42,480 nucleotides of DNA, from positions 1 to 42,480 of the forward strand of contig BLMO01000068.1 of the NCBI GenBank assembly GCA_011957885.1. Reading direction: 5' to 3'. Source of the DNA: Clostridiales bacterium (GTDB lineage Bacteria; Bacillota; Clostridia; Oscillospirales; CAG-272). Positions 15,053 through 24,598 of this stretch are shown here, in pieces. Each line of letters starts with the position of its first letter. Position 1 is the first letter of the stretch. The translations under genes were made by a program, and so were the position numbers. The notes beneath the pieces are model-generated. The model saw nothing but the letters and a program-made list of their open reading frames with translations, did no database searches and was not told the DNA's origin.

Positions 15053-18000
15053 ATGGTATTCAGAATTTTTGTTGAAAAGAAAAAAGATGTTGCTGTGGAA
15101 AGCGCGGCGCTCCTGTCTGATGTGCGCGGCTTTTTGGGAATAGAAAATCTCACTGGCGTGCGCATTCTGAACCGATATGACGTGGAAAACATATCAGCAG
15201 AAGTGTTTGAAGCATGTAAATATACTGTTTTTGCTGAACCTCAGCTGGACGTTGTAACGGAAGAAATTGCTGCTGATGCGGGCAGCACTGTTTTTGCTGT
15301 GGAATACCTGCCGGGGCAGTTTGATCAGCGTGCAGACTCCGCGGCACAGTGTGTTCAGATTATCTCTCAGGGTGAGAAGCCGCTGGTGCGCACCGCAAAG
15401 GTGTATGTGCTGGAAGGGGCGCTGACGAATGCAGACATACAGGCGCTCAAGCAGTATCTGATCAACCCTGTGGAAAGCCGTGAAGCATCCCTGGAACCTA
15501 TTGCCACACTGGAAACAGAGTATGCTATGCCAAAACAGGTGGAAACCCTTACAGGCTTTACAGCATTGGATGAAGCGGGGCTTGCGGCGTTTGTAGAAAA
15601 ATATAGCCTTGCAATGGATTTGGATGATATCCGTTTCTGTCGGGACTATTTCGCCGGAGAACACCGGGATCCTACCATAACGGAAATCCGTATGATTGAT
15701 ACTTACTGGTCCGACCACTGCCGGCATACCACTTTCCTTACGGAAATTGATAATGTGTCTTTTGAAGATGCGGAGCTGGAGGCGCTGTACCAGGATTATT
15801 TGGCAGTGCGCCGTGAGCTTGGACGTACCAAGCCGATTTGCCTCATGGATATTGCTACTGTAGCAACCCGGTATCTGAAAGCCAAAGGCAAGCTTCCGAA
15901 TTTGGATGAAAGTGAAGAAATCAATGCCTGCACAGTAAAAATCAAGGTGCAGACAGATAAAGGGGAAGAAGATTTTCTCCTGCTGTTCAAAAACGAAACC
16001 CATAATCACCCCACAGAAATTGAGCCGTTCGGCGGTGCTGCGACCTGTATCGGCGGTGCAATCCGTGATCCGCTGTCTGGACGTTCTTATGCATATGCAG
16101 CCATGCGTGTTACCGGCGCTGCGGATCCTACCCGTCCGGTAGCAGATACGATTCCCGGCAAACTGCCTCAGAAAAAGATTGTAACGACTGCTGCGGCAGG
16201 ATATTCCAGCTACGGCAACCAGATCGGTCTTGCAACCGGTCAGGTGGACGAGCTGTATCATGACGGATATGCTGCGAAACGTATGGAAATCGGGGCGGTT
16301 GTTGCTGCGGCACCTGCCAAAAACGTGCGCAGAGAGCGACCGGATCCCGGTGATATTGTGATTCTACTTGGCGGACGTACCGGACGCGACGGCTGCGGCG
16401 GTGCGACAGGGTCTTCTAAATCTCACACGGCAAGTTCTCTGGAAACCTGCGGTGCAGAAGTCCAAAAGGGAAATGCTCCGGAAGAACGCAAGCTTCAGCG
16501 CTTGTTCCGGAATCCGGAAGCGTCTCATATGATCAAGCGCTGCAATGACTTCGGTGCAGGCGGTGTGTCCGTTGCTATCGGGGAATTGGCAGACGGACTG
16601 CATATTGATCTGAACGCAGTGCCGAAAAAATATGAAGGTTTGGACGGAACGGAGCTTGCAATATCCGAGTCTCAGGAACGGATGGCGGTTGTTGTGGAGC
16701 CATGTGATGTGGAACGGTTCATTGCGCTCGCATGGGAGGAAAATCTGGAAGCAACCGTTGTTGCAACTGTGCAGGAGGAGCCTCGTCTCACTATGGAATG
16801 GAACGGCAAACAGATTGTCAACCTTTCCAGAGAATTCTTGAATTCCAACGGTGCGCCCAAGCACATTGATATTGCTCCTGCTGCACCTTCTGCATTTGCC
16901 AAAGAAACTCCTGCTGACTTTGCAGCCGGTATGTTCGCGCTGGTGCAGGATTTGAATGTGTGCTCCAAGCAGGGATTGTCTGAGCGGTTTGACTCTACCG
17001 TAGGCGCCGGCACTGTTTTGATGCCGTTCGGCGGAAAATATCAGCGCACGCCGATTCAAGCAATGGTGAATAAGATTTCCCTGGAGCATGGAGACACAGA
17101 CGCATGCTCTCTGATGGCGTGGGGCGGGAACCCCTATATTATGGAAAAGGATCCTGCATCCGGTGCGTATTTGGCAGTTGTAGAATCCATATCCAAGCTG
17201 ATCGCCGCAGGCGCATCCTTTAAAGATGTGTACCTTTCCTTCCAGGAATATTTCGAAAAGCCCGGTAAGGACGGAAAACGGTGGGGAAAACCGCTGGCAG
17301 CGCTTCTCGGGGCACTGCGTGCACAGCTGGATTATGAGACAGCATCTATTGGCGGAAAAGATTCCATGAGCGGTACGTTTGAACATATGGATGTACCGCC
17401 TACGCTGGTATCCTTTGCGGCTACCACTGACAAAATCGGAAACATTGTTTCGCCGGAATTCAAGCAGGCGGGCAGCACCGTGCTGTGGCTGCGTCCCCGG
17501 TATAATGCAAAGGGCATTCCTGATGCGAAGGATGTGCGGGAAATCTTTGATCATATTTCTGCATTTGCAAAAGAAGGACGCATTCTCAGTGCATATACGC
17601 CTGGATTCGGCGGCGCGGCAGAAGCGATATTCAAAATGGCGATTGGAAACGGCATCGGTTTCTCCGCTGCAGAAGGGATTTCCCTAGAGGAATTGTTTGC
17701 TTATCAGTACGGTTCCTTTATCGTAGAAATTGGTTCCGGTGATACAAACGTTCCGTTTGCTTGCGTTTTAGGTAAAACTACGGCAGATGCTGGTATAACC
17801 TTTGATGGTCAGCGGATAGATCTGGCGGCGCTCATAGAAAAATATGACAGCCGTCTGGAGGACGTATTCCCGCGGGATGCAAAACAGAAATATGACGCGG
17901 CACCTGTGTTTACAACAACAGCAGATAGCTGGAAAAAACCTGCTGCGGCAGTGGTGCGGCCGACCATGCTGATTCCGGTGTTCCCGGGTACAAACTGCGA

Positions 18001-18754
18001 ATATGAATCTGCAAAGGCTGTGGAAGATGCCGGTGCGAATGCAAAGGTTATGGTAATCAATAACTTGAGCGCTGAAGGAATTGCAGAATCCGTGCGCAGC
18101 TTTTCTGCAGCTGCACGTGAGGCGCAGGGGATCTTTATTCCCGGCGGATTCTCCGGCGGAGACGAACCGGATGGAAGCGGCAAGTTCATTACTGCATTTT
18201 TCCGCAGCGTTGCTGTGCGGGACGCTGTCAGCGAGCTGCTGGAACAGCGTGATGGCTTAATGCTTGGTATCTGCAACGGCTTCCAGGCACTGATTAAGCT
18301 GGGACTCGTTCCCTTCGGAAAGATTGTTGATACAGACGATACTTGTCCCACACTGACGTATAACACCATCGGCAGACACCAGTCTATGCTGGTGCACACC
18401 CGTGTGGCGTCCAACAAATCCCCGTGGCTGATGAAAACAAAGCCGGGTGATATCCATACAATTCCCATTTCTCACGGAGAAGGGCGATTTGTAGCATCTG
18501 CGGAGCTGGTGCGCAGTTTTGCGGAAAACGGACAAATCGCAACACAGTATGTGGATCTTTCCGGAAATCCTGCAATGGAAACGCCCGAAAACCCCAACGG
18601 ATCTGTTTGCGCAATTGAGGGAATCACTTCTCCCGATGGACGTGTGCTGGGTAAAATGGGACACAGCGAGCGTATCGGAAGCGGACTTTATAAAAATGTG
18701 CCAGGCAATTATGATATGCATTTGTTTGACGCATTTGTAGAATACTATAAATAA
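15053..18754 (+). CDS. purL: PurL, FGAM synthase, one-chain form
   Basis: A 1233-residue phosphoribosylformylglycinamidine synthase (FGAR + Gln + ATP to FGAM) in which the PurS-like, PurL and PurQ parts are fused. The synthetase core has NETHNHPTEIEPFGGAAT and SGRSYAYAAMR. A class I glutaminase starts near 972 (VFPGTNCE) with nucleophile C1074 in GICNGFQ and the His-Glu pair in SHGEGRF (about 1141 and 1143). It belongs to the shorter FGAM-synthase type common in Clostridia rather than the ~1300-residue proteobacterial type. It is the last gene of the pur operon, followed by a terminator at 18778-18810. Confidence 0.95.
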   Translation: MVFRIFVEKKKDVAVESAALLSDVRGFLGIENLTGVRILNRYDVENISAEVFEACKYTVFAEPQLDVVTEEIAADAGSTVFAVEYLPGQFDQRADSAAQCVQIISQGEKPLVRTAKVYVLEGALTNADIQALKQYLINPVESREASLEPIATLETEYAMPKQVETLTGFTALDEAGLAAFVEKYSLAMDLDDIRFCRDYFAGEHRDPTITEIRMIDTYWSDHCRHTTFLTEIDNVSFEDAELEALYQDYLAVRRELGRTKPICLMDIATVATRYLKAKGKLPNLDESEEINACTVKIKVQTDKGEEDFLLLFKNETHNHPTEIEPFGGAATCIGGAIRDPLSGRSYAYAAMRVTGAADPTRPVADTIPGKLPQKKIVTTAAAGYSSYGNQIGLATGQVDELYHDGYAAKRMEIGAVVAAAPAKNVRRERPDPGDIVILLGGRTGRDGCGGATGSSKSHTASSLETCGAEVQKGNAPEERKLQRLFRNPEASHMIKRCNDFGAGGVSVAIGELADGLHIDLNAVPKKYEGLDGTELAISESQERMAVVVEPCDVERFIALAWEENLEATVVATVQEEPRLTMEWNGKQIVNLSREFLNSNGAPKHIDIAPAAPSAFAKETPADFAAGMFALVQDLNVCSKQGLSERFDSTVGAGTVLMPFGGKYQRTPIQAMVNKISLEHGDTDACSLMAWGGNPYIMEKDPASGAYLAVVESISKLIAAGASFKDVYLSFQEYFEKPGKDGKRWGKPLAALLGALRAQLDYETASIGGKDSMSGTFEHMDVPPTLVSFAATTDKIGNIVSPEFKQAGSTVLWLRPRYNAKGIPDAKDVREIFDHISAFAKEGRILSAYTPGFGGAAEAIFKMAIGNGIGFSAAEGISLEELFAYQYGSFIVEIGSGDTNVPFACVLGKTTADAGITFDGQRIDLAALIEKYDSRLEDVFPRDAKQKYDAAPVFTTTADSWKKPAAAVVRPTMLIPVFPGTNCEYESAKAVEDAGANAKVMVINNLSAEGIAESVRSFSAAAREAQGIFIPGGFSGGDEPDGSGKFITAFFRSVAVRDAVSELLEQRDGLMLGICNGFQALIKLGLVPFGKIVDTDDTCPTLTYNTIGRHQSMLVHTRVASNKSPWLMKTKPGDIHTIPISHGEGRFVASAELVRSFAENGQIATQYVDLSGNPAMETPENPNGSVCAIEGITSPDGRVLGKMGHSERIGSGLYKNVPGNYDMHLFDAFVEYYK

Positions 18755-18777
18755 CAGTTCATTTTCAATATAAATAA

Positions 18778-18810
18778 GAAAGCGCTTCTATTTTATGAGG
18801 CGCTTTCTTT
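18778..18810 (+). terminator. Terminator of the purine operon
   Basis: GAAAGCGC (18778-18785) and GCGCTTTC (18800-18807) around a 14-nt loop, followed by TTT. It lies 24 bp after the purL stop. asnS begins only 20 bp later with no obvious promoter of its own, so some read-through into asnS is possible. Confidence 0.75.
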
Positions 18811-18830
18811 CATAAAAGGGAGTTGTAAGG

Positions 18831-20225
18831 ATGAAGCGGGATTTTATTCGTGATATTTTAGAAAAGCCTGCAGAATACGGCGGCAGAGAAGTGGTGCTTG
18901 GAGGTTGGATCCGCAGCCTGCGGGATTCTAAAGCTTTTGCATTTATAGATTTAAATGATGGCAGCTGTTTTACCGGTATGCAGATTGTACTGGAACGAGA
19001 ACGGCTGCCGGAGTATGATGCGGTGGTTCGGTATCAGGTAGGAGCCGCTGTGGTTGTGCGGGGTGAGGTATGCTTGACGCCTAGTGCAAAACAGCCTCTT
19101 GAGGTACATGCGTGTTCTGTGGAATTGGAAGGGGCAAGTGCTCCCGACTACCCCTTGCAGAAAAAGCGTCACTCTGTAGAATTTTTGCGGCAGATTGCAT
19201 ATCTGCGCCCTAGAACCAATTTGTTTTCAGCAGTTTTCCGTGTTCGGAGCGAGACAGCATATGCAATTCATCAATTTTTCCACGACCGTGGATTTATGTA
19301 TGTACACACGCCGATCATTACAGCCAGCGACTGTGAAGGCGCGGGAGAGACGTTTCGTGTGACTGCTTTGGATATGAACAATTTGCCGCATACAGAAACC
19401 GGTGCGATGGATTGGAGTCAGGACTTTTTCGGGGTAGGCGCAAATCTGACTGTGTCCGGTCAGTTGGAGGGGGAAACCTTTGCCCAGGCATTCGGAAAAA
19501 TTTATACGTTTGGACCTACCTTCCGTGCGGAAAATTCCAACACTGCCCGCCATGCGGCGGAATTTTGGATGATTGAACCGGAAATTGCTTTTGCGGATCT
19601 GGCGGATGATATGACGCTTGCATGGGATATGATCCAATATATTATTCAGGCAGTCCTGTCACGGTGTGCCGTGGAAATCGCATTTTTAAATCAGTTTGTA
19701 GATTCGGGATTATTGGAACGACTGCAGAGGCTTGCTGAAAGTACGTGTCACCATATGACTTATACGGAAGCAATCCGACTTTTGCAGGATAGTGGGCATA
19801 CATTCCAGTATCCCGTGGAGTGGGGCAGCGACTTGCAGACGGAGCACGAGCGGTATCTGACGGAGGCGGTATTCCGCGGACCGGTATTTGTGACCGATTA
19901 TCCTAAGGAAATCAAGTCTTTTTATATGCGGTTGAACGATGACGGAAAAACCGTTGCGGCGATGGATCTTTTGGTGCCGGGAGTTGGAGAGATCATTGGC
20001 GGCAGTCAGCGTGAGGAGCGGTTGGATGTACTTCGCGCACGGATGCAGGAATGCGGGTTGGACGAGGTGGATTACGACTGGTATGTCAACCTGCGGCGCT
20101 GGGGCGGTACACGCCACGCAGGGTTCGGACTGGGGTTTGAGCGGATTATTATGTATTTAACGGGTATTTCCAACATTCGGGATGTGATTCCCTATCCCAG
20201 AACTGCAGGCAGTGCACCGTATTAA
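18831..20225 (+). CDS. asnS: Asparaginyl-tRNA synthetase
   Basis: A 464-residue class IIb aminoacyl-tRNA synthetase. It has an N-terminal OB-fold anticodon-binding domain (about 15-110, [11 protein letters not shown]) and a catalytic core with motif 2 [25 protein letters not shown] residues (FRAENS...EFWM) and motif 3 [15 protein letters not shown]. The combination, with the insertion around [13 protein letters not shown], matches bacterial AsnRS rather than AspRS or LysRS. The ribosome binding sites AAGGGAG/TAAGG precede the start. It lies after the pur terminator and before a repeat island. Confidence 0.95.
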   Translation: MKRDFIRDILEKPAEYGGREVVLGGWIRSLRDSKAFAFIDLNDGSCFTGMQIVLERERLPEYDAVVRYQVGAAVVVRGEVCLTPSAKQPLEVHACSVELEGASAPDYPLQKKRHSVEFLRQIAYLRPRTNLFSAVFRVRSETAYAIHQFFHDRGFMYVHTPIITASDCEGAGETFRVTALDMNNLPHTETGAMDWSQDFFGVGANLTVSGQLEGETFAQAFGKIYTFGPTFRAENSNTARHAAEFWMIEPEIAFADLADDMTLAWDMIQYIIQAVLSRCAVEIAFLNQFVDSGLLERLQRLAESTCHHMTYTEAIRLLQDSGHTFQYPVEWGSDLQTEHERYLTEAVFRGPVFVTDYPKEIKSFYMRLNDDGKTVAAMDLLVPGVGEIIGGSQREERLDVLRARMQECGLDEVDYDWYVNLRRWGGTRHAGFGLGFERIIMYLTGISNIRDVIPYPRTAGSAPY

Positions 20226-20256
20226 GTTCTGAAAAAAGATGCAGATTCATTTTGAT

Positions 20257-20460
20257 AAAGGAAGTTGCTGCGGAGCATAAACAATAAAAGGCTCCCATGT
20301 GTAAGAGGAATTGCCGCGGAGCACCAAATAAAAAGGCTCCCTTGTGCAAAGGGAGCTGGCTCCGCAAAGCGGAGACTGAGGGATTGTTATATTGTAGTGT
20401 TAATAAATCGAAAGTTTAACTTGAACACAGCAAAGCTGCGCCACCTCCCCTTGCACAGGT
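20257..20460 (+). repeat. Dispersed two-hairpin repeat, island C
   Basis: Two degenerate halves (about 20257-20330) are followed by a complete plus unit (20331-20388). Its outer stem is GGCTCCCTT/AAGGGAGC (20335-20356) and its inner stem GCTCCGC-aaa-GCGGAG (20359-20374), ending GGGATTGTT. After an AT-rich spacer comes a shortened minus unit (20425-20459) with GCACCTCCCCTT-type sequence, cut off by the following terminator. The spacer GTAGTGTTAATAAATC...AACTTGAAC is nearly identical to that in island D. Confidence 0.8.
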
Positions 20461-20463
20461 AAT

Positions 20464-20506
20464 AAGAAACGGCGTATACCCTTACAGAGGGTATACGCCG
20501 TTTCTT
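20464..20506. terminator. Bidirectional terminator between asnS and the ABC gene
   Basis: Perfect 18-bp stem from AAGAAACGGCG (20464) to CGCCGTTTCTT (20506), loop TTACAGA. It separates the converging asnS (+) and ABC transporter (-) genes. Confidence 0.88.
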
Positions 20507-20524
20507 GTTATAAGATCACATTTC

Positions 20525-20580
20525 TTACTCGCTGCGCAGGGCTTCTACGGGATCTTTCTTTGCTGCAAGTCTGGAGGGGA
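20525..20580 (-). other. Out-of-frame C-terminal end of the ABC permease
   Basis: On the minus strand, right after the ABC gene's stop, the next frame encodes an in-register family ending: ISGLIPSRLAAKKDPVEAL, then RSE and stop (TAA at 20527-20525). This is the conserved tail of MacB-like permeases. The shift lies around 20591-20600, where one base appears to be missing. It is either a real truncation or a sequence error. Confidence 0.8.
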
Positions 20581-23499
20581 TCAGTCCGGATATCTAGTCA
20601 GTATCATACTGATCAGTACCAGAACAATGGCAGCCTGCCAAGGTAATACAGCCATATTGGCGATATCGGTGAAATGTTCGATAATAATATTTGCCGGAAT
20701 GCAGAGCAGGGCAGTAATGCCAATTCCAAGAAGTCCTGCTGTAAGTCCTACAATCAGTGTTTCTGCGTTGAACACTCTGGAAACATCCTGCTTGGAGGCA
20801 CCGATAGAACGCAGTATGCCGATTTCTTTGGTACGTTCCAAAACGGAAATATACGTGATAATCCCGATCATAATGGAAGAAACAACCAGAGATATGGATA
20901 CAAATGCAATGAGTACATAAGAAATTGCATTTATAATTGTAGTGATGGAGGACATGAGAATTGCCACATAGTCTGTGTATGAAATTTTATCCTGTTCCGC
21001 AACGCTGTCATTATAGGATTCAACAATTTCTGCAATCTTATCTTTGGCTTCAAAGCTGGAAGCATAAATGTTGATAGAGGAAGGGGTTTTCAAATCCACT
21101 GCACTGAGCTTTGCAATGTTTTCGTCATAGGTCGCATCGGACACAGTAGGCGGCATGTAGTTGTCATAGTATACAGCGGCTTGCTGTACGGTTGCAGAGG
21201 AAAGCAGTGCATCCAACTGCAATGCAAGCTGATCCGCGGGGAGGCCCGCAAGGCTTGCTTCTATTTCCTTTGTGTATTCGTCAGCGACAGCTTTGGCAAT
21301 ATTTTCCTGCATACGCTTTGCCAGATCTTCATCACTCATTTTGTCAATGTAGCTGCGGATCGTTGCCTCATCCGCATTGGCGGATTCCTGATATACCGCT
21401 ATAATCGCTGATTCCATGGAAGCCCGATCCGGGTAGGCTGCCATATACTCGTTTACTGTTTGTTCAAGTACATCTTCAGGGATTTTTGTACTGATTTGTC
21501 TGAATAAATCCGCTTTTTCCGATGCAGACAACGCTGCGGCATATGCCGAAAAAGCTTCTGCTTTTTCTGAATCTTCCGGCTCCGTATTGGTTCCATCATC
21601 AAAGGGAAGTCCTGTAAACACGTCTGTGGAGGGATCATTTTTTTGCTGTGTGACAATTTTGCTTGCATTGGTCTGGTCAATAATATACCGGGTCAAATCA
21701 GAAGTATATCCCACTGCGCCGCGGATGGAGGTTGCGGCTGCATCTTCATCCGGACGAATTACGCCGGAGACCTTCAGTTGAATGCCGTTTTCAGCGGTAA
21801 TTTTCATATAGTCTTCGTTTTCACGCATATCTGTCCACACGCCGTCGCCGTCATTGTCATTGTAGTAATCGGAAGGAAGAACTGCGTGGAAGGTAAGTCC
21901 CAGAAGCTCGTCATATTCCCATGTTTGTTCAGTAACTTCCGTGGTTTCACCCCGCATGGCTGCAGACATGATTTCGTCGATTTCGCTTTGGTCCCGCAGC
22001 CCCAGAGAGTACAGATATACATCGCTGAGTTCGTCGCTCTTGCTGATAACCAGAACAACTTCGTCATATTCCGTCGGCCAGGAGCCTGCCAGTAGGTTGT
22101 ATTGATCCTTTACCAGTGGGTTGATGAGTTCGCCATTTGCACCGGGCATGATTTCTGACCAAACATTCATTTCCTGCATGGTATACTGGGAATAGGGAGA
22201 GGCGGACATTACACTGTCGTCATAGGAAATTCCCATTGCGCTGTACATAGCGGTCATAACGTTGGAGGGATTTACGGTAATGAAATTGTCTTCTGTGTCA
22301 TATCCGTAGATGAGCAGATCCAGCCCGTAGCCGTATTGGATTGCGCTGATATGTTCTTTCAATTCCTCATTGCTGTCAAGGAATGTTTTAAAATCGGTCA
22401 GATTGTTGGTGGTAGTATCCATAGAGGCAAGGGAGTTGAACATATCCTGGATTTGGGCGGAGGAGTGTATTTTACCGTCGTCGTATTTCTTTTCATCGGT
22501 GCCCATAAATGCGGTGAGCATTTCTTCCAAATCTATGTTTTCTGTTTGTATGGTGACAGGATAACCGGAAAGGGTATCTTCCTGCACATCGTTGATATAA
22601 AGCTGGATGCCGTTGGAAAGAGACAAAATCAGTGCAATGCCGATGATTCCAATGGAACCTGCGAAAGAGGTGAGGGCGGTACGTCCCTTTTTCGTCATTA
22701 AGTTATTGAGTGAAAGGGAAAGGGCTGTGAAGAAAGACATGGAGGTTTTCTTCTTTTTGGAAGAAGTCCCTTCTTTTTTGACGTCTGCCGGTTTTGCTTC
22801 CGGCACTGCTTTGGCGGTGTACCGGGTGTTTGCTTCATCGGAAACAACCTTTCCGTCCCGCAGCCGGACAATCCGAGTGGCGTAGGTTTCGGCAAGTTCC
22901 GGATTATGGGTGACCATGATAACCAGTCTGTCCTGGGCAACCTTTTGCAGCAATTCCATGATTTGTACGCTGGTTTCTGTGTCCAGCGCGCCGGTGGGTT
23001 CGTCTGCAAGGATAATTTCCGGATTGTTGACCAGCGCTCTCGCAATAGCAACCCGCTGCATCTGTCCGCCGGACATTTGAGAAGGCTTTTTGTGAATTTG
23101 GCTTTCCAACCCTACCTGGCAAAGTGCTTCTTTGGCTCTTTTGCGCCGTTCCGATTTAGAAACGCCGGACAGGGTCAGCGCCAACTCCACGTTGGACAGC
23201 ACAGACTGGTGGGGAATCAGATTGTAACTTTGAAATACAAAGCCCACAGAGTGATTGCGGTAGGAATCCCAGTTCCTGTCCTTGTATTCCTTTGTGGAGG
23301 TGCCGTTGATCACAAGATCTCCCGATTCATATTGATCCAGTCCGCCGACTACGTTTAGGAGTGTGGTTTTTCCGGATCCGCTGGCACCCAGAATTGCCAC
23401 AAATTCATTGCTGCCAAAGGACAGGCTTACTCCGTCCAGCGCAGCGGTTTTGGTATCTCCGGTAATGTACGTTTTCCGGATGTTCTTCAATTCAAGCAT
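20581..23499 (-). CDS. MacB-like ABC transporter, ATPase fused to permease, tail frameshifted
   Basis: A 972-residue fusion. The N-terminal ATPase (about 1-225) has Walker A GASGSGKTT (38-46), signature MSGGQ, Walker B ILADEP (164-169) and the switch His at 199. A Lys-rich linker (240-255) leads to a first membrane helix (about 280-300), a large extracellular domain (about 300-840) and three C-terminal membrane helices. This is the MacB/FtsX-like type that works as a mechanotransmitter or in antimicrobial peptide or lipoprotein export. The reading frame breaks near 20591-20600 and the last ~20 conserved residues lie in another frame. GAGGAGGG precedes the start, and the start overlaps the end of the MarR gene by 13 bp, so the two are coupled. 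The MarR protein is the likely regulator. Confidence 0.88.
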   Translation of the reverse strand: MLELKNIRKTYITGDTKTAALDGVSLSFGSNEFVAILGASGSGKTTLLNVVGGLDQYESGDLVINGTSTKEYKDRNWDSYRNHSVGFVFQSYNLIPHQSVLSNVELALTLSGVSKSERRKRAKEALCQVGLESQIHKKPSQMSGGQMQRVAIARALVNNPEIILADEPTGALDTETSVQIMELLQKVAQDRLVIMVTHNPELAETYATRIVRLRDGKVVSDEANTRYTAKAVPEAKPADVKKEGTSSKKKKTSMSFFTALSLSLNNLMTKKGRTALTSFAGSIGIIGIALILSLSNGIQLYINDVQEDTLSGYPVTIQTENIDLEEMLTAFMGTDEKKYDDGKIHSSAQIQDMFNSLASMDTTTNNLTDFKTFLDSNEELKEHISAIQYGYGLDLLIYGYDTEDNFITVNPSNVMTAMYSAMGISYDDSVMSASPYSQYTMQEMNVWSEIMPGANGELINPLVKDQYNLLAGSWPTEYDEVVLVISKSDELSDVYLYSLGLRDQSEIDEIMSAAMRGETTEVTEQTWEYDELLGLTFHAVLPSDYYNDNDGDGVWTDMRENEDYMKITAENGIQLKVSGVIRPDEDAAATSIRGAVGYTSDLTRYIIDQTNASKIVTQQKNDPSTDVFTGLPFDDGTNTEPEDSEKAEAFSAYAAALSASEKADLFRQISTKIPEDVLEQTVNEYMAAYPDRASMESAIIAVYQESANADEATIRSYIDKMSDEDLAKRMQENIAKAVADEYTKEIEASLAGLPADQLALQLDALLSSATVQQAAVYYDNYMPPTVSDATYDENIAKLSAVDLKTPSSINIYASSFEAKDKIAEIVESYNDSVAEQDKISYTDYVAILMSSITTIINAISYVLIAFVSISLVVSSIMIGIITYISVLERTKEIGILRSIGASKQDVSRVFNAETLIVGLTAGLLGIGITALLCIPANIIIEHFTDIANMAVLPWQAAIVLVLISMILTRYPD

Positions 23500-23987
23500 T
23501 TTTGCATACCCTCCTCTTTTTTGCAGAGCTGTTCTTCGATACTGTGTGCGATTTTTTTCAATGTTTCAATTCCAGCCGCGGCTTTTTGCAATTCCTTTGA
23601 TGAAACGGCTGTGTTATTGCAGAAATGGGCGCGCAGCATTTGTTCTATCCCGTTTAGTGCGTCTCTTCCTTGTTCTGTTATCAAAAGCACTACACTGCGT
23701 TCATCCTTTTTGTTTCGCTGGCGTATAATAAATCCATCGCTTTCCAACTTTTTACACATGGAGGAAACATTTCCTTGATTCAGATCCAAAGCTTTGAAAA
23801 CACTGCTGACAGTAGGATTTTCCTGATTCGCGATCAGATTGAGTGTGATAGAGGAAAGCGGTGTGAGCCCAAACTCCTGCACAATTTCCGTCATAATTCG
23901 AGCAAAGGATATTTTTGCCTGAATAAAGTTTGTGACAATCTCCATTTGTATAGATGTGTCACTTTGTGCAATTTCCTGCATTTTCAT
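23487..23987 (-). CDS. MarR family transcriptional regulator
   Basis: A 166-residue protein with a central winged helix (about 40-115). LTPLSSITLNLIA starts the fold, TVSSVFKALDLNQGNVSSMCKKLESDGFI is the recognition region (given here only as its span), and KKDERSVVLLITEQGRD is the wing plus following helix typical of MarR proteins. It lies between a zinc-ribbon membrane protein gene (17 bp upstream) and the ABC transporter it overlaps, a common arrangement for autoregulated, ligand-responsive export operons. The ligand is unknown. GGAAAGG lies 8 nt before the start at 23987; a second in-frame ATG is two codons later. Confidence 0.88.
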   Translation of the reverse strand: MKMQEIAQSDTSIQMEIVTNFIQAKISFARIMTEIVQEFGLTPLSSITLNLIANQENPTVSSVFKALDLNQGNVSSMCKKLESDGFIIRQRNKKDERSVVLLITEQGRDALNGIEQMLRAHFCNNTAVSSKELQKAAAGIETLKKIAHSIEEQLCKKEEGMQKCLN

Positions 23988-24004
23988 GACCGAACCTTTC
24001 CTAT

Positions 24005-24427
24005 TTATATTCGTGTGGTTGCGTCAAAGCGTTTCGCACAGCGGGGACAAATTACGGAATGGGTGCCCTTCCGCTTTGGCAGACGCAGCACCGCTTTGCA
24101 GTGAGGACATTTTTTGTAGCGGTACTCTTTAAAATCCCGGATTTTGTTTTTTTGCAGAATGAAGAAGTTTTTGATTTTTTTCCAAAATGAGGTGAAAATC
24201 TCATTTTCATGCCGGCGGGCGGAAATGTTTCTGGACAGGCAGCGATACAGCATCCAGAAAAGCAATACGGTTTCCAGTATATAAATAATGATGCTGACTG
24301 GTGTGAGAGATGCAAAAATAACGCGCAGGACCCATAAAATCAGAATGGAAACAAGCAGACCGTAATACAGACTGTCGATACCGTAGCGACCGTAGAAAAA
24401 CTGTGCGACCCGTTCTCGAAATCTCAT
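24005..24427 (-). CDS. Membrane protein with C-terminal zinc ribbon, unknown function
   Basis: A 140-residue protein with two hydrophobic segments (about 22-42 and 44-64), a basic amphipathic region (about 66-105) and a C-terminal zinc ribbon with CPHC and CPRC pairs separated by a Lys/Arg-rich stretch. The layout suggests a membrane anchor with a cytosolic zinc knuckle. It appears to be the first gene of a minus-strand unit with marR and the ABC transporter. GAGG lies a few nt before the start. A possible -10 (TATAAT on the minus strand, 24489-24484) lies upstream. I recognise the type from Clostridia but no function. Confidence 0.72.
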   Translation of the reverse strand: MRFRERVAQFFYGRYGIDSLYYGLLVSILILWVLRVIFASLTPVSIIIYILETVLLFWMLYRCLSRNISARRHENEIFTSFWKKIKNFFILQKNKIRDFKEYRYKKCPHCKAVLRLPKRKGTHSVICPRCAKRFDATTRI

Positions 24428-24531
24428 AGCTTACCTCGTAAATATATTTGATTGGAATATATTTTAATGGCAATGTATTTCTGATTATACGCAATATTAT
24501 TAAATTTCTGAAAATCATCCGAAACGGCTTG

Positions 24532-24560
24532 TTGCACAGACTGCTTTTTTGTGCTATACT
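24532..24560 (+). promoter_or_regulatory. Promoter of the yqeG-pepP-efp group
   Basis: TTGCAC (24532-24537), a 17-bp spacer and TATACT (24555-24560). It gives a short leader to the yqeG start at 24599. Confidence 0.7.
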
Positions 24561-24598
24561 GTTGTGCAACATATATATGTATATTAAGGGAGCATGGT

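Noticed and set aside
15194..17554. Open frames on the minus strand, antisense to purL
   Set aside because: Both are opposite a well-conserved enzyme and show no protein-like composition.
24484..24489. TATAAT on the minus strand as promoter of the zinc-ribbon/MarR/ABC unit
   Set aside because: The -10 is good but no convincing -35 lies at 16-18 bp, so it is only mentioned with the gene.
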